This document shows positions 1-8,420 of a DNA stretch of 64,000 bases, in pieces. The stretch covers positions 1,550,001-1,614,000 of the forward strand of contig NZ_JAFDSS010000001.1 of assembly GCF_017831975.1 (NCBI RefSeq). Reading direction: 5' to 3'. A program made the position numbers and the translations under genes. Position 1 is the stretch's first letter, and the number at the start of each line of letters is the position of its first letter. The DNA is from Microbacterium terrae. GTDB taxonomy: Bacteria; Actinomycetota; Actinomycetes; Actinomycetales; Microbacteriaceae. A model generated the notes under the pieces. It searched no databases. It was not told the origin of the DNA and saw only the letters and a program-made list of their open reading frames with translations.

Positions 1-1
1 G

Positions 2-682
2 ACCGTCGCGAAGCTGCTCTGGCGCCGGTCGGTCGGCGAGACGGTGATCGGGGCGCTCAGCGCCGGGCAGGTGAACTCCAACAACATCGGCATCCCGCTC
101 TCGCTCTACCTGCTGGGAAGCGCTGCGTACCCCGCACCGGTGATCCTGCTGCAGCTGCTCGTGTTCACGCCGGTCACCATTGCCGTTCTGGATGCCGTCA
201 CCTCAGGCCGCTCGTCGGTCTGGCGGACGCTCGCGCGCACCGCATCGAACCCGATCGTGCTGGGATCGGTGCTCGGCACGCTCGTCTCGGTGTCGGGTAT
301 AGACCTGCCGCCGATCGTGCTGGAGCCGGCGAACCTGATCGCCAACGCCTGCGTGCCGATCATGCTGATCAGCTACGGCATCTCGCTGCACGGCCAGCGG
401 GTGCTCGGCGCATCGGGGCGGCGCCGCGACATCGTGCTCGCGACCACGCTGAAGCTCGTCGCCATGCCGGTGATCGCCTGGGCGGTCGCCGAGTTCGTCT
501 TCGGGCTGAGCCCGCACGACGTGCTCGTCGTGACGGTGCTCGCCGCCCTGCCGACCGCGCAGAACGTGTTCAACTACTCGCAGCGCTACGGCATCGGCGA
601 GACGATCTCGCGCGACACCGTGTTCCTCACGACGATCGGATGCGTGCCGGTGCTGCTCGCGATCACGCTCATCCTGGGGTGA
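2..682 (+). CDS. AEC family transporter, C-terminal part
   Basis: Only the last 226 residues are present; the frame is open to the left edge, so the true start lies outside the window (a GTG at 44 is internal). The protein is a chain of hydrophobic helices. It carries the asparagine-rich stretch GQVNSNNIGIPLSLYLLG near the visible N-terminus, resembling the conserved N-x-G-x-P-L region of the auxin efflux carrier (AEC) family, a 10-helix inner-membrane group that exports malonate, malate or related organic acids. Substrate cannot be told from the sequence. The stop lies 14 bases inside the 3' end of the converging DUF6510 gene. Family assignment is fairly sure, specificity unknown. Confidence 0.8.
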   Translation, partial: TVAKLLWRRSVGETVIGALSAGQVNSNNIGIPLSLYLLGSAAYPAPVILLQLLVFTPVTIAVLDAVTSGRSSVWRTLARTASNPIVLGSVLGTLVSVSGIDLPPIVLEPANLIANACVPIMLISYGISLHGQRVLGASGRRRDIVLATTLKLVAMPVIAWAVAEFVFGLSPHDVLVVTVLAALPTAQNVFNYSQRYGIGETISRDTVFLTTIGCVPVLLAITLILG

Positions 683-962
683 CCGCAGCTCCGGGAACGT
701 GGAACCCGCGGATCGCCGCGAGCACGATGCGCACGCCGTCTCCGGTCCGCAGCGCCGTGAAGAGCGTGTGCGTGCACGACCGGCAGCGCACGAGCGCCGC
801 GACCTCATCGATCTCGACGACGGCGTCGGCGAGCGGCGCCGTGGCCCCGCATCCTCCGCACGTCCCGACGACCGTGGTCACGTCGACCGCGAACACGTCG
901 CTCAGCAGCCCGGCCAGTGCATTGCCGTCGACGACGGCTCCCGCGATGTCGGCACGCATCAT
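669..962 (-). CDS. DUF6510-like zinc-ribbon protein
   Basis: A 97-residue protein with two cysteine pairs, C35-GG-C38 and C60-RS-C63, spaced like a zinc ribbon; the rest is acidic and hydrophobic with no membrane segment. It matches what I know as DUF6510, a small actinobacterial family of unknown function. The ATG at 962 overlaps the stop of the upstream FAD/NAD reductase as ATGA, so the two are translationally coupled, and the reductase is likewise coupled to a molybdopterin oxidoreductase. The context suggests a small metal-binding partner of that redox pair, but this is inference. The 3' end overlaps the transporter gene on the other strand by 14 bases. Confidence 0.75.
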   Translation of the reverse strand: MMRADIAGAVVDGNALAGLLSDVFAVDVTTVVGTCGGCGATAPLADAVVEIDEVAALVRCRSCTHTLFTALRTGDGVRIVLAAIRGFHVPGAAVTPG

Positions 963-1684
963 GCCCCTCCGAATCGTTCGGTCCTGATCCGCGACGGATC
1001 GTGTCCGAGAGCCACCAGGGCGTCGGCGACGGTCTCGACGAACCCCGTCGATCCGCACACGAACACGATCGGCGCGCGATCGGCGGGCCATGCCGCGGCG
1101 GCGATCCGCTCGGCGTCGAGTCGGCCGACGCTCCCCGGCCACCCATCGGGGCCACCGCGGGTGTACGCCCACGTGGTCCCCACTCCCCCGCGCCCGACCC
1201 ACCCATCGAGCTCATCGCGATATATCGCGTCTTCGGGTCGTCGCACGGAGTAGAGCAGACGGACGGATGCCGCCGCCCCGGCATCCGTCGCCGCACGAGC
1301 CATCGCCATCAGCGGCACGATCCCCGAACCGCCGGCGATGAGCTGCACCGGCTCCGCTCCCCCGGGCTCCCACACGAAGTAGCCGCCGAGCGGACCTTTG
1401 ATCTCCAGCTCGTCGCCGGGCTGCGCGTCATGCACGAGGTACGGCGACACCTCGCCGTCGGGAACCTCGTCGATCGCGAGCTCGATCTCGTGCGCCGCAC
1501 CGTAGGAGCCGAGCGAGTAGGACCGGACCGCCTGGTAGCCGTCCTCCGCGGTGAGGCGCACGTCGACATGCTGCCCCGGCCGGCTCCCCGGCCAGTCGTC
1601 GATCGCCACGCGCAGCACGCGGGCCGTCGAGGTCGCCGCCGTCGCGCTCGAGATGCGCGCCGGACGCCACCCGCCGACGCTCAC
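959..1684 (-). CDS. FAD-binding ferredoxin reductase-like oxidoreductase
   Basis: A 241-residue flavoprotein of the ferredoxin-NADP reductase superfamily. RSYS (residues 54-57) is the flavin-binding motif, GGSGIVP (118-124) the NAD(P) dinucleotide motif, CGSTGFVE (210-217) the nicotinamide-side cysteine motif, and the chain ends in RTERFGGA like other family members. There is no 2Fe-2S domain, so it would pass electrons from NAD(P)H directly or through another protein. The GTG start at 1684 overlaps the stop of the upstream molybdopterin oxidoreductase (GTGA), a better choice than the much longer open frame. It probably serves as electron donor or acceptor for that molybdoenzyme. Confidence 0.85.
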   Translation of the reverse strand: MSVGGWRPARISSATAATSTARVLRVAIDDWPGSRPGQHVDVRLTAEDGYQAVRSYSLGSYGAAHEIELAIDEVPDGEVSPYLVHDAQPGDELEIKGPLGGYFVWEPGGAEPVQLIAGGSGIVPLMAMARAATDAGAAASVRLLYSVRRPEDAIYRDELDGWVGRGGVGTTWAYTRGGPDGWPGSVGRLDAERIAAAAWPADRAPIVFVCGSTGFVETVADALVALGHDPSRIRTERFGGA

Positions 1685-2274
1685 CAGTACCGCTCCTCCG
1701 TCCACGGATCGCCGTGCATGTGGTAGCCGTTCTGCTCCCAGAACCCCGGCTCGTCCTCGTCCATCAGCACGAGGCCGCGCACCCATTTCGCGCTCTTCCA
1801 GAAGTAGAGGTGGGGCACCAGCAGCCGCGCCGGGCCGCCGTGCTCGGGATCGAGCGGCTCGCCGTCGAACTCGAACGCGACCCATGCCTTCCCGCCGAGG
1901 AGGTCCTCCATCGGCAGATTGGTGGTGTACCCGCCGTAGGAGTGCACCATCGCGTAGCCGGCATCCGACTCGACCGATTCCATCAGCGTGTCGAGCGACA
2001 CCCCGCGCCACGTGGTGCCCAGCTTCGACCACCGGGTCACGCAGTGGATGTCGGTGTTCACCTCTTCGATCGGCAGCGACTGGAACTCGTCCCACGACCA
2101 GGAGGCGCCTCCGCCCGACTCGTCGCGGATGGTGAACCGCCACTCGGCGGTGTCGATCCGCGGCGTCGGACCGGCCGACAGCACCGGGAAGTCGTCGGTC
2201 AGGTACTGTCCGGGCGGCAGATTCGGATCGCTCTCCCGCCGGCGAGCCCCGAAACCACGCGAGAAGACAGCCAT
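1681..2274 (-). CDS. Sulfite oxidase-like molybdopterin oxidoreductase
   Basis: A 197-residue protein consisting only of the oxidoreductase molybdopterin-binding domain, related to YedY/MsrP and the sulfite oxidase core. Cys78 in the sequence IHCVTRWS is the expected molybdenum ligand. There is no twin-arginine or other export signal, no heme domain and no dimerisation domain, so it looks cytoplasmic. I choose the ATG at 2274 because GGAGG stands five bases upstream; a GTG at 2292 would add six residues without a ribosome site. It is the first gene of a coupled trio with a flavin reductase and a zinc-ribbon protein. The substrate is unknown: sulfite, methionine sulfoxide or an S/N-oxide are possibilities. 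Confidence 0.82.
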   Translation of the reverse strand: MAVFSRGFGARRRESDPNLPPGQYLTDDFPVLSAGPTPRIDTAEWRFTIRDESGGGASWSWDEFQSLPIEEVNTDIHCVTRWSKLGTTWRGVSLDTLMESVESDAGYAMVHSYGGYTTNLPMEDLLGGKAWVAFEFDGEPLDPEHGGPARLLVPHLYFWKSAKWVRGLVLMDEDEPGFWEQNGYHMHGDPWTEERYW

Positions 2275-2415
2275 GCACACCTCCACCACCACGACGACGA
2301 CACGCCCACCGTAGTGCTGCGCGCCGCCGCACCGCGAGTGTCGATCGACAGGACTTTCATCTCCGGGTCTAGACTTGGGGCCGCACGTTCAGGGAACTCC
2401 CAGAAAGGACCCCCC

Positions 2416-2973
2416 ATGTCCACCGAATCCGCAGCTGAGAAGTCTGCTGTCAACGGCATCCGCACGGCGCTCGGCATCGGCGGTGTGCTTGCCGTCATCG
2501 TCGGCATCCTGATCCTGGTCTGGCCCGGCAAGACCCTCATGGTCGTGACGGCGATCATCGCGATCTACGCCATCGCCGCCGGCCTGGTCTACGCCGGCCT
2601 CGGCATCTTCTCCAAGACCAAGGGCGGCTGGTCGCGCGTCGGCCACATCGCCCTCGGAGTCCTGTTCATCATCGCCGGCATCGTGGCCCTCTTCAACCTC
2701 GGCGCCACCACCGCCTGGCTGCTGCTGTTCATCGGCATCCTCGTCGGCATCATGTGGGTCGTGGAAGGCATCGTGTCGCTGTCGACCCTCGGCGACGCGT
2801 CGTCGAAGGGCTGGACGATCTTCTTCGCGATCCTCAGCATCATCGCCGGCATCCTGGTGATGTTCTCGCCGGTCTGGGGCACCACCGTGCTCTGGATCCT
2901 GCTCGGCATCTCGTTGATCGTCCTCGGCATCATCAACGTCGTCCGTGCATTCACGTTCGGCAAGGGCGTCTGA
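2416..2973 (+). CDS. HdeD family acid-resistance/DUF308 membrane protein
   Basis: A 185-residue integral membrane protein with six predicted hydrophobic helices, in three repeated pairs characteristic of HdeD/DUF308 proteins. Escherichia coli HdeD is linked to acid resistance at high cell density; in actinobacteria the role is not established. The ATG at 2416 follows AGAAAGGA by six bases, which excludes the long upstream frame. It stands alone, divergent from the molybdoenzyme trio and convergent with the S9 peptidase, and is closed by a very strong hairpin immediately downstream. Confidence 0.85.
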   Translation: MSTESAAEKSAVNGIRTALGIGGVLAVIVGILILVWPGKTLMVVTAIIAIYAIAAGLVYAGLGIFSKTKGGWSRVGHIALGVLFIIAGIVALFNLGATTAWLLLFIGILVGIMWVVEGIVSLSTLGDASSKGWTIFFAILSIIAGILVMFSPVWGTTVLWILLGISLIVLGIINVVRAFTFGKGV

Positions 2974-2986
2974 CCGCTCGCATCAC

Positions 2987-3028
2987 AACGAGGACGGCCC
3001 CGGGAGTGATCCCGGGGCCGTCCTCGTT
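2987..3028. terminator. Bidirectional terminator hairpin
   Basis: A perfect 19-bp inverted repeat (2987-3005 with 3010-3028) closed by the loop GTGA, very GC-rich. It sits between the convergent HdeD-like and S9 peptidase genes, so it can end transcription from both sides. The stem is flanked by short T and A runs rather than a long U tract. Confidence 0.85.
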
Positions 3029-3045
3029 GATGCTCTGCAGTTGCG

Positions 3046-5031
3046 TCAGCCGACGGGCAGGTGGCGCTGCCACCAGTCGAGCACGGCCGCGAACCGCTCG
3101 ACGCGGTGCCGCGGCTGACCCGACCGGGTGAGCTCGTGGTTCTCCCCCGGGAAGATGAGCATCTCGGCGTCGACCCCGTTGCGCTTGAGCGCCGCGTAGT
3201 ACCGGGTCGACTGCTCCAGGGGGCAGCGGAAGTCCAGCTCGGAGTGCACCACCAGTGTCGGCGTGGTGACCTGACCGACGACCGCCATCGGGCTCTGCCG
3301 GGCGATGTCCTCCGCCGAGACCCCGACGTACTCGTCGCCGAAGAACGAGCCGATGTCGCTCGTGCCCTGGAACGACAGCGGCTCGAGGAAGCCGCGCTCG
3401 ACGATGGCGCCCGCGAAACGGTGGTCGTGCGCGATCACCCAGGCGGTGAGGTAGCCGCCGTACGAGCCGCCCATCACTCCGGCGCGCGCGCCGTCGAGAC
3501 GAGAGTCGCTCGCGATCGCGCCGTCGAGGAAGTCGATCACATCGGCGAAGTCGACGGTGCCCATCTGCTGACGGATGCTGCGCCCGTGCGCGCGGCCGTA
3601 GCCCGCCGAGCCTCGCGGGTTGCAGTACACCACGGCGTACCCCGCATCGACCAGCACCTGCGTCTCGTCGAACAGGTGCACGCCGTAGGTCGCGTACGGG
3701 CCGCCGTGGATCTGCAGGATCACCGGGAACGGCCCGTCCCCCTCGGGCGTCGCGACCCACCCGTGCACGGGATACCCGTCGCGCCCGTCGACGGTGAGCT
3801 CGCGCGGGAGTGCGATGCCGGATGCCGCGGCCGCAGCGCCGAACGACGTGAGCGGGTGCGCCGCCCCGCCCTCCACGAGCAGCAGCTCACCGTACGATTC
3901 GGGTGACGACGCCGACACGACGACGCGGTCGCCGGCCACGGCGTGGCCGTTCACCTCGACGTCTCCGCCGAGCACCTCGGTAACGGTTCCCGCTCGCGTG
4001 ACGCGCAGCAGGCGCACGCGGCCGCGGGTGCGGTCGTGCACCAAGAAGTCGTCGCCGGCGACGCCGATGTGACTGCCGACCTCACCGAGGTCGATCGTCT
4101 CCGCATCGGTGAGACGGCGTGCGCCGTCGGCGCCGATGAGGAAGAGACCCACACCCGGCGCGACGAAGTCCACCCCGTCGCCCACCTCGTGCGCCAGGAC
4201 GGCGAGCGTGCCGTCACCGGCCACAGCGAGGTCGTACAGCGACAGCCCCGCGTCGACGCCCAGCACTTCGCGGTCACCCGAGCCGTCGACCCGCACCGCG
4301 ATCACGCGACCCCGGAGATCTCGCCGGTCGGGCTCGATCTCATCGGGCGCGGTGAGGACTTCGGTGCCGTCGGCGGAGAACACCACACCGCCGTGCGACA
4401 CGGCACCGCGGGTCAGCTGAACGGCGTCGGCGGCGACCAGGCGCCGGGTCGGCGCGGGATCGCCGTCGGGGCGCACGGCGGGCGCGGGGTCGTAGCTCGG
4501 CTCGCCGTCGGTGGCCGGCACCGCGATCGTGAAGAGGTGCGCCGGCCGGTCGGCGATGTAGCCGAGTCCGTTCGCGTTCCACCGCACGCCGCTGATGCGG
4601 CGCGGCGCCTCGGCCGAGGCATCCAGCCCCTCCACCGATCCGTAGCGGCCGGGTTCGGGAACGCGCGCGAGGTACGCGAGCGCGGACCCGTCAGGCGACC
4701 ACGCGAATCCTTCGACGCCGAGCGTCGCGTCGGTGGCCTGCACCGGCTCACCGCCGCCCGCGTCGACCACGAACAACTGAGGCTTGCGCTTGGCGTCGGC
4801 GCGGACGAAGGCGATGCGCGTGCCGTCGGGCGACATGCGCGGCGCGGAGTCCGCGGTGCCGCGGGTGAGCCGGCGCGGGATGCCGTCGGGGAGCTCGACC
4901 CGCCAGAGCTGCCCCACCGCCCGGTTCGCAGCGAGGTCGGGTCGCGATGCCGCGAAGACCGCGAATGAGCCGTCGGGGGCGATGTCGGGGCGGCCGACCG
5001 AGATCAGCGTCTCGATGTGCTCGGCGCGCAT
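3046..5031 (-). CDS. S9 family prolyl oligopeptidase
   Basis: A 661-residue serine peptidase with an N-terminal seven-bladed beta-propeller-like region (WD40/TolB-like repeats such as SPDGTRIAFVR and SPDGSALAYLA) and a C-terminal alpha/beta-hydrolase domain. The nucleophile is Ser523 in GGSYGGY; Asp600 (SELDFRCP) and His632 (GENHELTR) complete the triad. No signal peptide is seen, so it is probably a cytoplasmic acylaminoacyl/dipeptidyl peptidase that trims oligopeptides. ATG at 5031 is preceded by GGGAG and follows the SDR stop by one base, so the two genes form an operon. The gene ends 18 bases from a strong terminator. Confidence 0.93.
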   Translation of the reverse strand: MRAEHIETLISVGRPDIAPDGSFAVFAASRPDLAANRAVGQLWRVELPDGIPRRLTRGTADSAPRMSPDGTRIAFVRADAKRKPQLFVVDAGGGEPVQATDATLGVEGFAWSPDGSALAYLARVPEPGRYGSVEGLDASAEAPRRISGVRWNANGLGYIADRPAHLFTIAVPATDGEPSYDPAPAVRPDGDPAPTRRLVAADAVQLTRGAVSHGGVVFSADGTEVLTAPDEIEPDRRDLRGRVIAVRVDGSGDREVLGVDAGLSLYDLAVAGDGTLAVLAHEVGDGVDFVAPGVGLFLIGADGARRLTDAETIDLGEVGSHIGVAGDDFLVHDRTRGRVRLLRVTRAGTVTEVLGGDVEVNGHAVAGDRVVVSASSPESYGELLLVEGGAAHPLTSFGAAAAASGIALPRELTVDGRDGYPVHGWVATPEGDGPFPVILQIHGGPYATYGVHLFDETQVLVDAGYAVVYCNPRGSAGYGRAHGRSIRQQMGTVDFADVIDFLDGAIASDSRLDGARAGVMGGSYGGYLTAWVIAHDHRFAGAIVERGFLEPLSFQGTSDIGSFFGDEYVGVSAEDIARQSPMAVVGQVTTPTLVVHSELDFRCPLEQSTRYYAALKRNGVDAEMLIFPGENHELTRSGQPRHRVERFAAVLDWWQRHLPVG

Positions 5032-5032
5032 G

Positions 5033-5797
5033 TCACTCCCCTGCGAACGAGCCGGTGTCGCCGACGAGACGCGTGTTGTCAGCCGGAATCGGGTCGACCG
5101 CGGCGCGGGCGACCTCTGCGGCGAACTCCGACACGTTGTAGAGCTTGCCGGCGTCCTCTCGGCGTGCGGCGATCGCCCCGGGGTTCGCCCGCTCGAGCAG
5201 CGTCGCGGTGATCGTGCCCTCGATCATGTCGCCCGACACGACGACGAATCCGACGCCGCGCTCGGCGAGAGCGGGGATCCGCTCGCGCAGGGCGTCCTCA
5301 CCGGCCCGCTTCGACAGCGCGACCGGCTCGTACTCGGGCATCGTCGGGGTCGTACGGATGAAGTGCGCCTGGTGGCTCGTGACGAACACCACGCGCGATC
5401 CGTCGCCGAGGAGCGGCAGCGCGGTCTCGAGCACGTTCACCTGAGCGTCCCGGTTGAGCGTCAGCGCGTAGTCCGCCGCCATCCCGGACTCCATGCCGCC
5501 CGACGCATTCAGCACCAGGATGTCGAGACCGCCGAAGGCGCTGTTCACCTCGTCGAACATCGCCGACACCGACGCCGGATCGGTGAGGTCTGCCCCCACG
5601 ACGAGCGCTTCGACGCCCAGTCCGCGCAGCTCGGTCGCGAGCTTCTCGGCGCGCGGAGCCTTGTTGCGGAAGTTGATGACGACGTTCGCGCCGGCCTCGG
5701 CGAGGTAGCGAACGGTGTCTGCCCCGATGCCGCGGGACGAGCCGGTGACGAGGGCGGTCTTGCCGCTCAGCGAACCGGCGTCGAGGATCTGGGACAT
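5033..5797 (-). CDS. SDR family oxidoreductase (atypical active site)
   Basis: A 254-residue Rossmann protein with the NAD(P)-binding motif TGSSRGIG (residues 18-25) and NAS at 98-100. The catalytic segment is unusual: instead of Y-x3-K it reads YEPVALSKRAGE, with Tyr156 and Lys163 separated by six residues. The pattern of a proline-rich loop followed by SKRAGE looks intact rather than mutated, so this may be a distinct SDR subgroup in which another residue serves as base. ATG at 5797 has AGGAG upstream; longer upstream frames are shadows of the NfeD gene on the other strand. It is co-transcribed with the S9 peptidase. Substrate unknown. Confidence 0.82.
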   Translation of the reverse strand: MSQILDAGSLSGKTALVTGSSRGIGADTVRYLAEAGANVVINFRNKAPRAEKLATELRGLGVEALVVGADLTDPASVSAMFDEVNSAFGGLDILVLNASGGMESGMAADYALTLNRDAQVNVLETALPLLGDGSRVVFVTSHQAHFIRTTPTMPEYEPVALSKRAGEDALRERIPALAERGVGFVVVSGDMIEGTITATLLERANPGAIAARREDAGKLYNVSEFAAEVARAAVDPIPADNTRLVGDTGSFAGE

Positions 5798-5917
5798 GTG
5801 TGCTCCTGTGGATCGAGGGGCCCGGTGCGCGACCGGATGGGCCGTCTCGACACTATCAATCGGCCCGTCACCGGCCCGGTGTAGGGTTCCATCAAAGAGA
5901 CGACCGAAAGGATGGCG

Positions 5918-6412
5918 ATGCTGCCGGATCTCACGCAGTACATGTGGATCGCTTGGCTGATTCTCGCCCTCCTGTTCGTCATCCTCGAGCTCGTCACACT
6001 CGAGTTCACCTTCCTCATGCTCGCCGCGGGCGCTCTGATCGGCGGGCTGGGCGTGAACCTCCTCGGCGGGCCGTGGTGGCTGCAGATCGGCGTGGCTGCG
6101 GCGCTGTCGGCCCTGCTGCTGTTCACGATCCGGCCGCTGCTGCTCAAGGTGCTCCATCGCAACGACACCCCCGATGCACGGACGAACGTGGATGCCCTGT
6201 ACGGCATGGGCGCCCGGGTCGTGGCCCCGTTCGTGCACGGGATCGGCTCGGTCCGCCTCGACAACGGCGAGACATGGACCGCGCAGATCTCCGACGAATC
6301 GCTCGATCTCGATGTCGGTGCCCGCGTCGCCGTCGTCTCGGTGCACGGTGCCACCGTCGAAGTCTCACCCCGCCTGACCACTCCACCAGAAGGGACCCCC
6401 ACCGATGGTTGA
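5918..6412 (+). CDS. NfeD-like membrane protein
   Basis: A 164-residue protein with three N-terminal membrane segments (roughly residues 8-75) and a C-terminal OB-fold of about 70 residues containing GSVRLDNGETW, the layout of the short NfeD family. NfeD proteins pair with SPFH/stomatin proteins in membrane microdomain organisation. I take the ATG at 5918 because GAAAGGA ends five bases before it; the ATG at 5912 overlaps that ribosome site. Its end overlaps the following SPFH gene by eight bases, so the two are coupled. Confidence 0.85.
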   Translation: MLPDLTQYMWIAWLILALLFVILELVTLEFTFLMLAAGALIGGLGVNLLGGPWWLQIGVAAALSALLLFTIRPLLLKVLHRNDTPDARTNVDALYGMGARVVAPFVHGIGSVRLDNGETWTAQISDESLDLDVGARVAVVSVHGATVEVSPRLTTPPEGTPTDG

Positions 6413-7472
6413 CGTCGGCGCCTTCATCGGCCAGATCTTCATCGTGATCCTCCTGATCGTCATCGCGATCTTCGTGATCGTGGTGATCTTCCGCTCGATC
6501 CGCATCATCCCGCAGGCCTACGCCGGCGTCGTCGAGCGCCTCGGCCGCTACCAGCGCACGCTGCAGCCCGGCCTCAACCTGCTGGTGCCCTTCATCGACC
6601 GCCTCCGGCCGCTCGTCGACATGCGCGAGCAGGTCGTGTCGTTCCCGCCGCAGCCCGTCATCACCGAAGACAACCTGGTCGTCTCGATCGACACCGTCGT
6701 CTACTTCCAGGTGACCGACGCCCGCGCCGCCACGTACGAGATCGCGAACTACCTGAGCGCCGTCGAGCAGCTGACCACCACCACCCTCCGCAACGTCGTC
6801 GGCGGCCTGAACCTCGAAGAGGCGCTCACCAGCCGCGACAACATCAACGGGCAGCTTCGCGTCGTCCTCGACGAGGCCACCGGCAAGTGGGGGCTGCGCG
6901 TGTCGCGTGTCGAGCTGAAGGCGATCGATCCGCCCCACTCGATCCAGGACTCGATGGAGAAGCAGATGCGCGCCGAGCGCGATCGTCGCGCCGCGATCCT
7001 CACCGCCGAGGGCTCGAAGCAGTCGCAGATCCTCGAGGCCGAGGGCCGCCGGCAGGCCGAGATCCTCAAGGCCGAGGGTGACAAGCAGGCCGCCGTGCTC
7101 CGCGCGCAGGGCGAGGCCGAGGCCATCGAGATGGTCTTCAACGCGATCCACAACGGCGACCCCGACGAGAAGCTCCTCGCCTACCAGTACCTGCAGACCC
7201 TCCCGAAGATCTCGGAGAGCCCGTCGAGCAAGCTGTGGATCATCCCGAGCGAGCTCACCGAGGCGCTCAAGGGCATCGGCGACGCGTTCGGGGGCCGTGC
7301 AGGAGCATCGGGTCCGCGACCGACGACGCCGCGCCCCACGTCGACGAGCAGCCCCACGGCTGCGGCAGCCGTCGCCGCCGCGCAGGAGGCCGCCAAGGCG
7401 GCCGACAGCATCGCGTCCGAGGCTATGGCGACGACGCCGAACGGCGGAGCAGCGACCCCGCCTGCCGAGTGA
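6405..7472 (+). CDS. SPFH/stomatin-like (band 7) protein
   Basis: A 355-residue membrane-anchored protein. One N-terminal helix (about residues 7-30) is followed by the SPFH/band 7 domain (about 31-200), then a charged coiled coil made of repeated AEG-x-(K/R)-Q units (about 200-260), and a Pro/Ala/Thr-rich disordered tail. This is the stomatin/HflK-like architecture of lipid-microdomain scaffolds that bind membrane proteases. ATG at 6405 follows GAAGGGA. It overlaps nfeD by eight bases and is coupled at its end (GTGA) to a glycerophosphodiesterase. Confidence 0.9.
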   Translation: MVDVGAFIGQIFIVILLIVIAIFVIVVIFRSIRIIPQAYAGVVERLGRYQRTLQPGLNLLVPFIDRLRPLVDMREQVVSFPPQPVITEDNLVVSIDTVVYFQVTDARAATYEIANYLSAVEQLTTTTLRNVVGGLNLEEALTSRDNINGQLRVVLDEATGKWGLRVSRVELKAIDPPHSIQDSMEKQMRAERDRRAAILTAEGSKQSQILEAEGRRQAEILKAEGDKQAAVLRAQGEAEAIEMVFNAIHNGDPDEKLLAYQYLQTLPKISESPSSKLWIIPSELTEALKGIGDAFGGRAGASGPRPTTPRPTSTSSPTAAAAVAAAQEAAKAADSIASEAMATTPNGGAATPPAE

Positions 7473-8260
7473 TCGCGTCGCCGCACGCGCAGCACCCGTG
7501 GTTCGGCGCGACGCGCACGCCGCGGGTGCTCGCCCATCGCGGGCTCGTGACGACGGATGCCGCGGCCGCAGGCGTCGCCGAGAACTCGTTCGCCGCCGTG
7601 GCCGCCGCCCACGCGGTGGGGGCGGTCTACGTGGAGTCGGACTGCCACCTCACGGCCGACGGCGTCGTGGTGCTGTTCCACGATGACGACCTCTCCCGCG
7701 TGACGGGAGACCCGCGGCCGATCGCCGAGGTCACCTCGCGCGAACTCGACGCGCTCATGGCGCCGCTCGGCGGCCTCATCACGCTCGACCAGGCGCTCGC
7801 GGCGTTTCCGACGCTGCGTTTCAACCTCGACGTGAAGGCCGCCGCTGCCGCAGTCGGCGTCGGCCGCTCGGTCGCCCGAGCCGCGGATCGGGTGCTGGTC
7901 ACGAGCTTCTCCGACGATCGGCGCCGCGCTGCTCTCGCCGCCGCGGCCGCCGCAGGCGGGCGGCTGGCGACATCTGCCGGCATGGGCACGATCGCCCGGC
8001 TCCTCGCAGCGGTCGCCCTCCGGTCGGATCGTCTGATCGCACGCACCCTCGCGGGCATCGACGCGCTGCAGGTTCCGGAGCGCCACGGCCGGCTGCGCGT
8101 GGTCACGCCTCGGATGATCGATGCCGCGCACCGCCACGGGGTCGAAGTGCATGTGTGGACCGTCAACGACCCGGTCGACATGCAGCGCCTCGTCGCGCTC
8201 GGCGTCGACGGGATCGTCACCGATCGCGCCGATGTCGCGGTGCGCGCGCTGGCGGTCTGA
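7469..8260 (+). CDS. Glycerophosphodiester phosphodiesterase
   Basis: A 263-residue protein of the GDPD TIM-barrel family. The hallmarks are the N-terminal HRG (His23-Arg24), AENSFAA, the metal-binding E-x-D-x-H cluster in ESDCHLTADG, and a C-terminal HVWTVND motif. It hydrolyses glycerophosphodiesters to sn-glycerol-3-phosphate and an alcohol. There is no signal peptide, so it would act inside the cell on deacylated phospholipids. GTG at 7469 overlaps the SPFH stop as GTGA; the open frame upstream belongs to the SPFH gene. Ends just before a GC-rich hairpin. Confidence 0.9.
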   Translation: MIASPHAQHPWFGATRTPRVLAHRGLVTTDAAAAGVAENSFAAVAAAHAVGAVYVESDCHLTADGVVVLFHDDDLSRVTGDPRPIAEVTSRELDALMAPLGGLITLDQALAAFPTLRFNLDVKAAAAAVGVGRSVARAADRVLVTSFSDDRRRAALAAAAAAGGRLATSAGMGTIARLLAAVALRSDRLIARTLAGIDALQVPERHGRLRVVTPRMIDAAHRHGVEVHVWTVNDPVDMQRLVALGVDGIVTDRADVAVRALAV

Positions 8261-8265
8261 CCAGC

Positions 8266-8286
8266 TCGCGCGCGTCGGGCGCGCGA
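8266..8286 (+). terminator. Hairpin after glycerophosphodiesterase
   Basis: TCGCGCGC and GCGCGCGA form a perfect 8-bp stem around GTCGG six bases beyond the stop codon. No clear U tract follows, so termination is inferred from position and stem strength. Confidence 0.5.
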
Positions 8287-8364
8287 TCCTCACACGCCCG
8301 GCGGATCCGGTGGCTGAGCATCGACTGTGAATCGGGGCCGGCAGGGCTTTCGGAGGGCTCGTTC

Positions 8365-8390
8365 GGATGATCCGCACAGGTCGATTCGTT
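8365..8390 (+). promoter_or_regulatory. Candidate SigR/SigH-type promoter of rbpA
   Basis: GGATG at 8365-8369 and CGTTA at 8387-8391 put the GGA and GTT elements 18 bases apart, near the SigR/SigH consensus GGAAT-N18-GTT, about 30 bases ahead of the rbpA start. The rbpA gene of Streptomyces coelicolor is known to be SigR-driven, which is the reason I propose it. The first element matches only partly; an overlapping TATACC could instead be a housekeeping -10. Confidence 0.35.
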
Positions 8391-8420
8391 ATACCTGTAC
8401 AGCGACGAGAGGACCACAAA

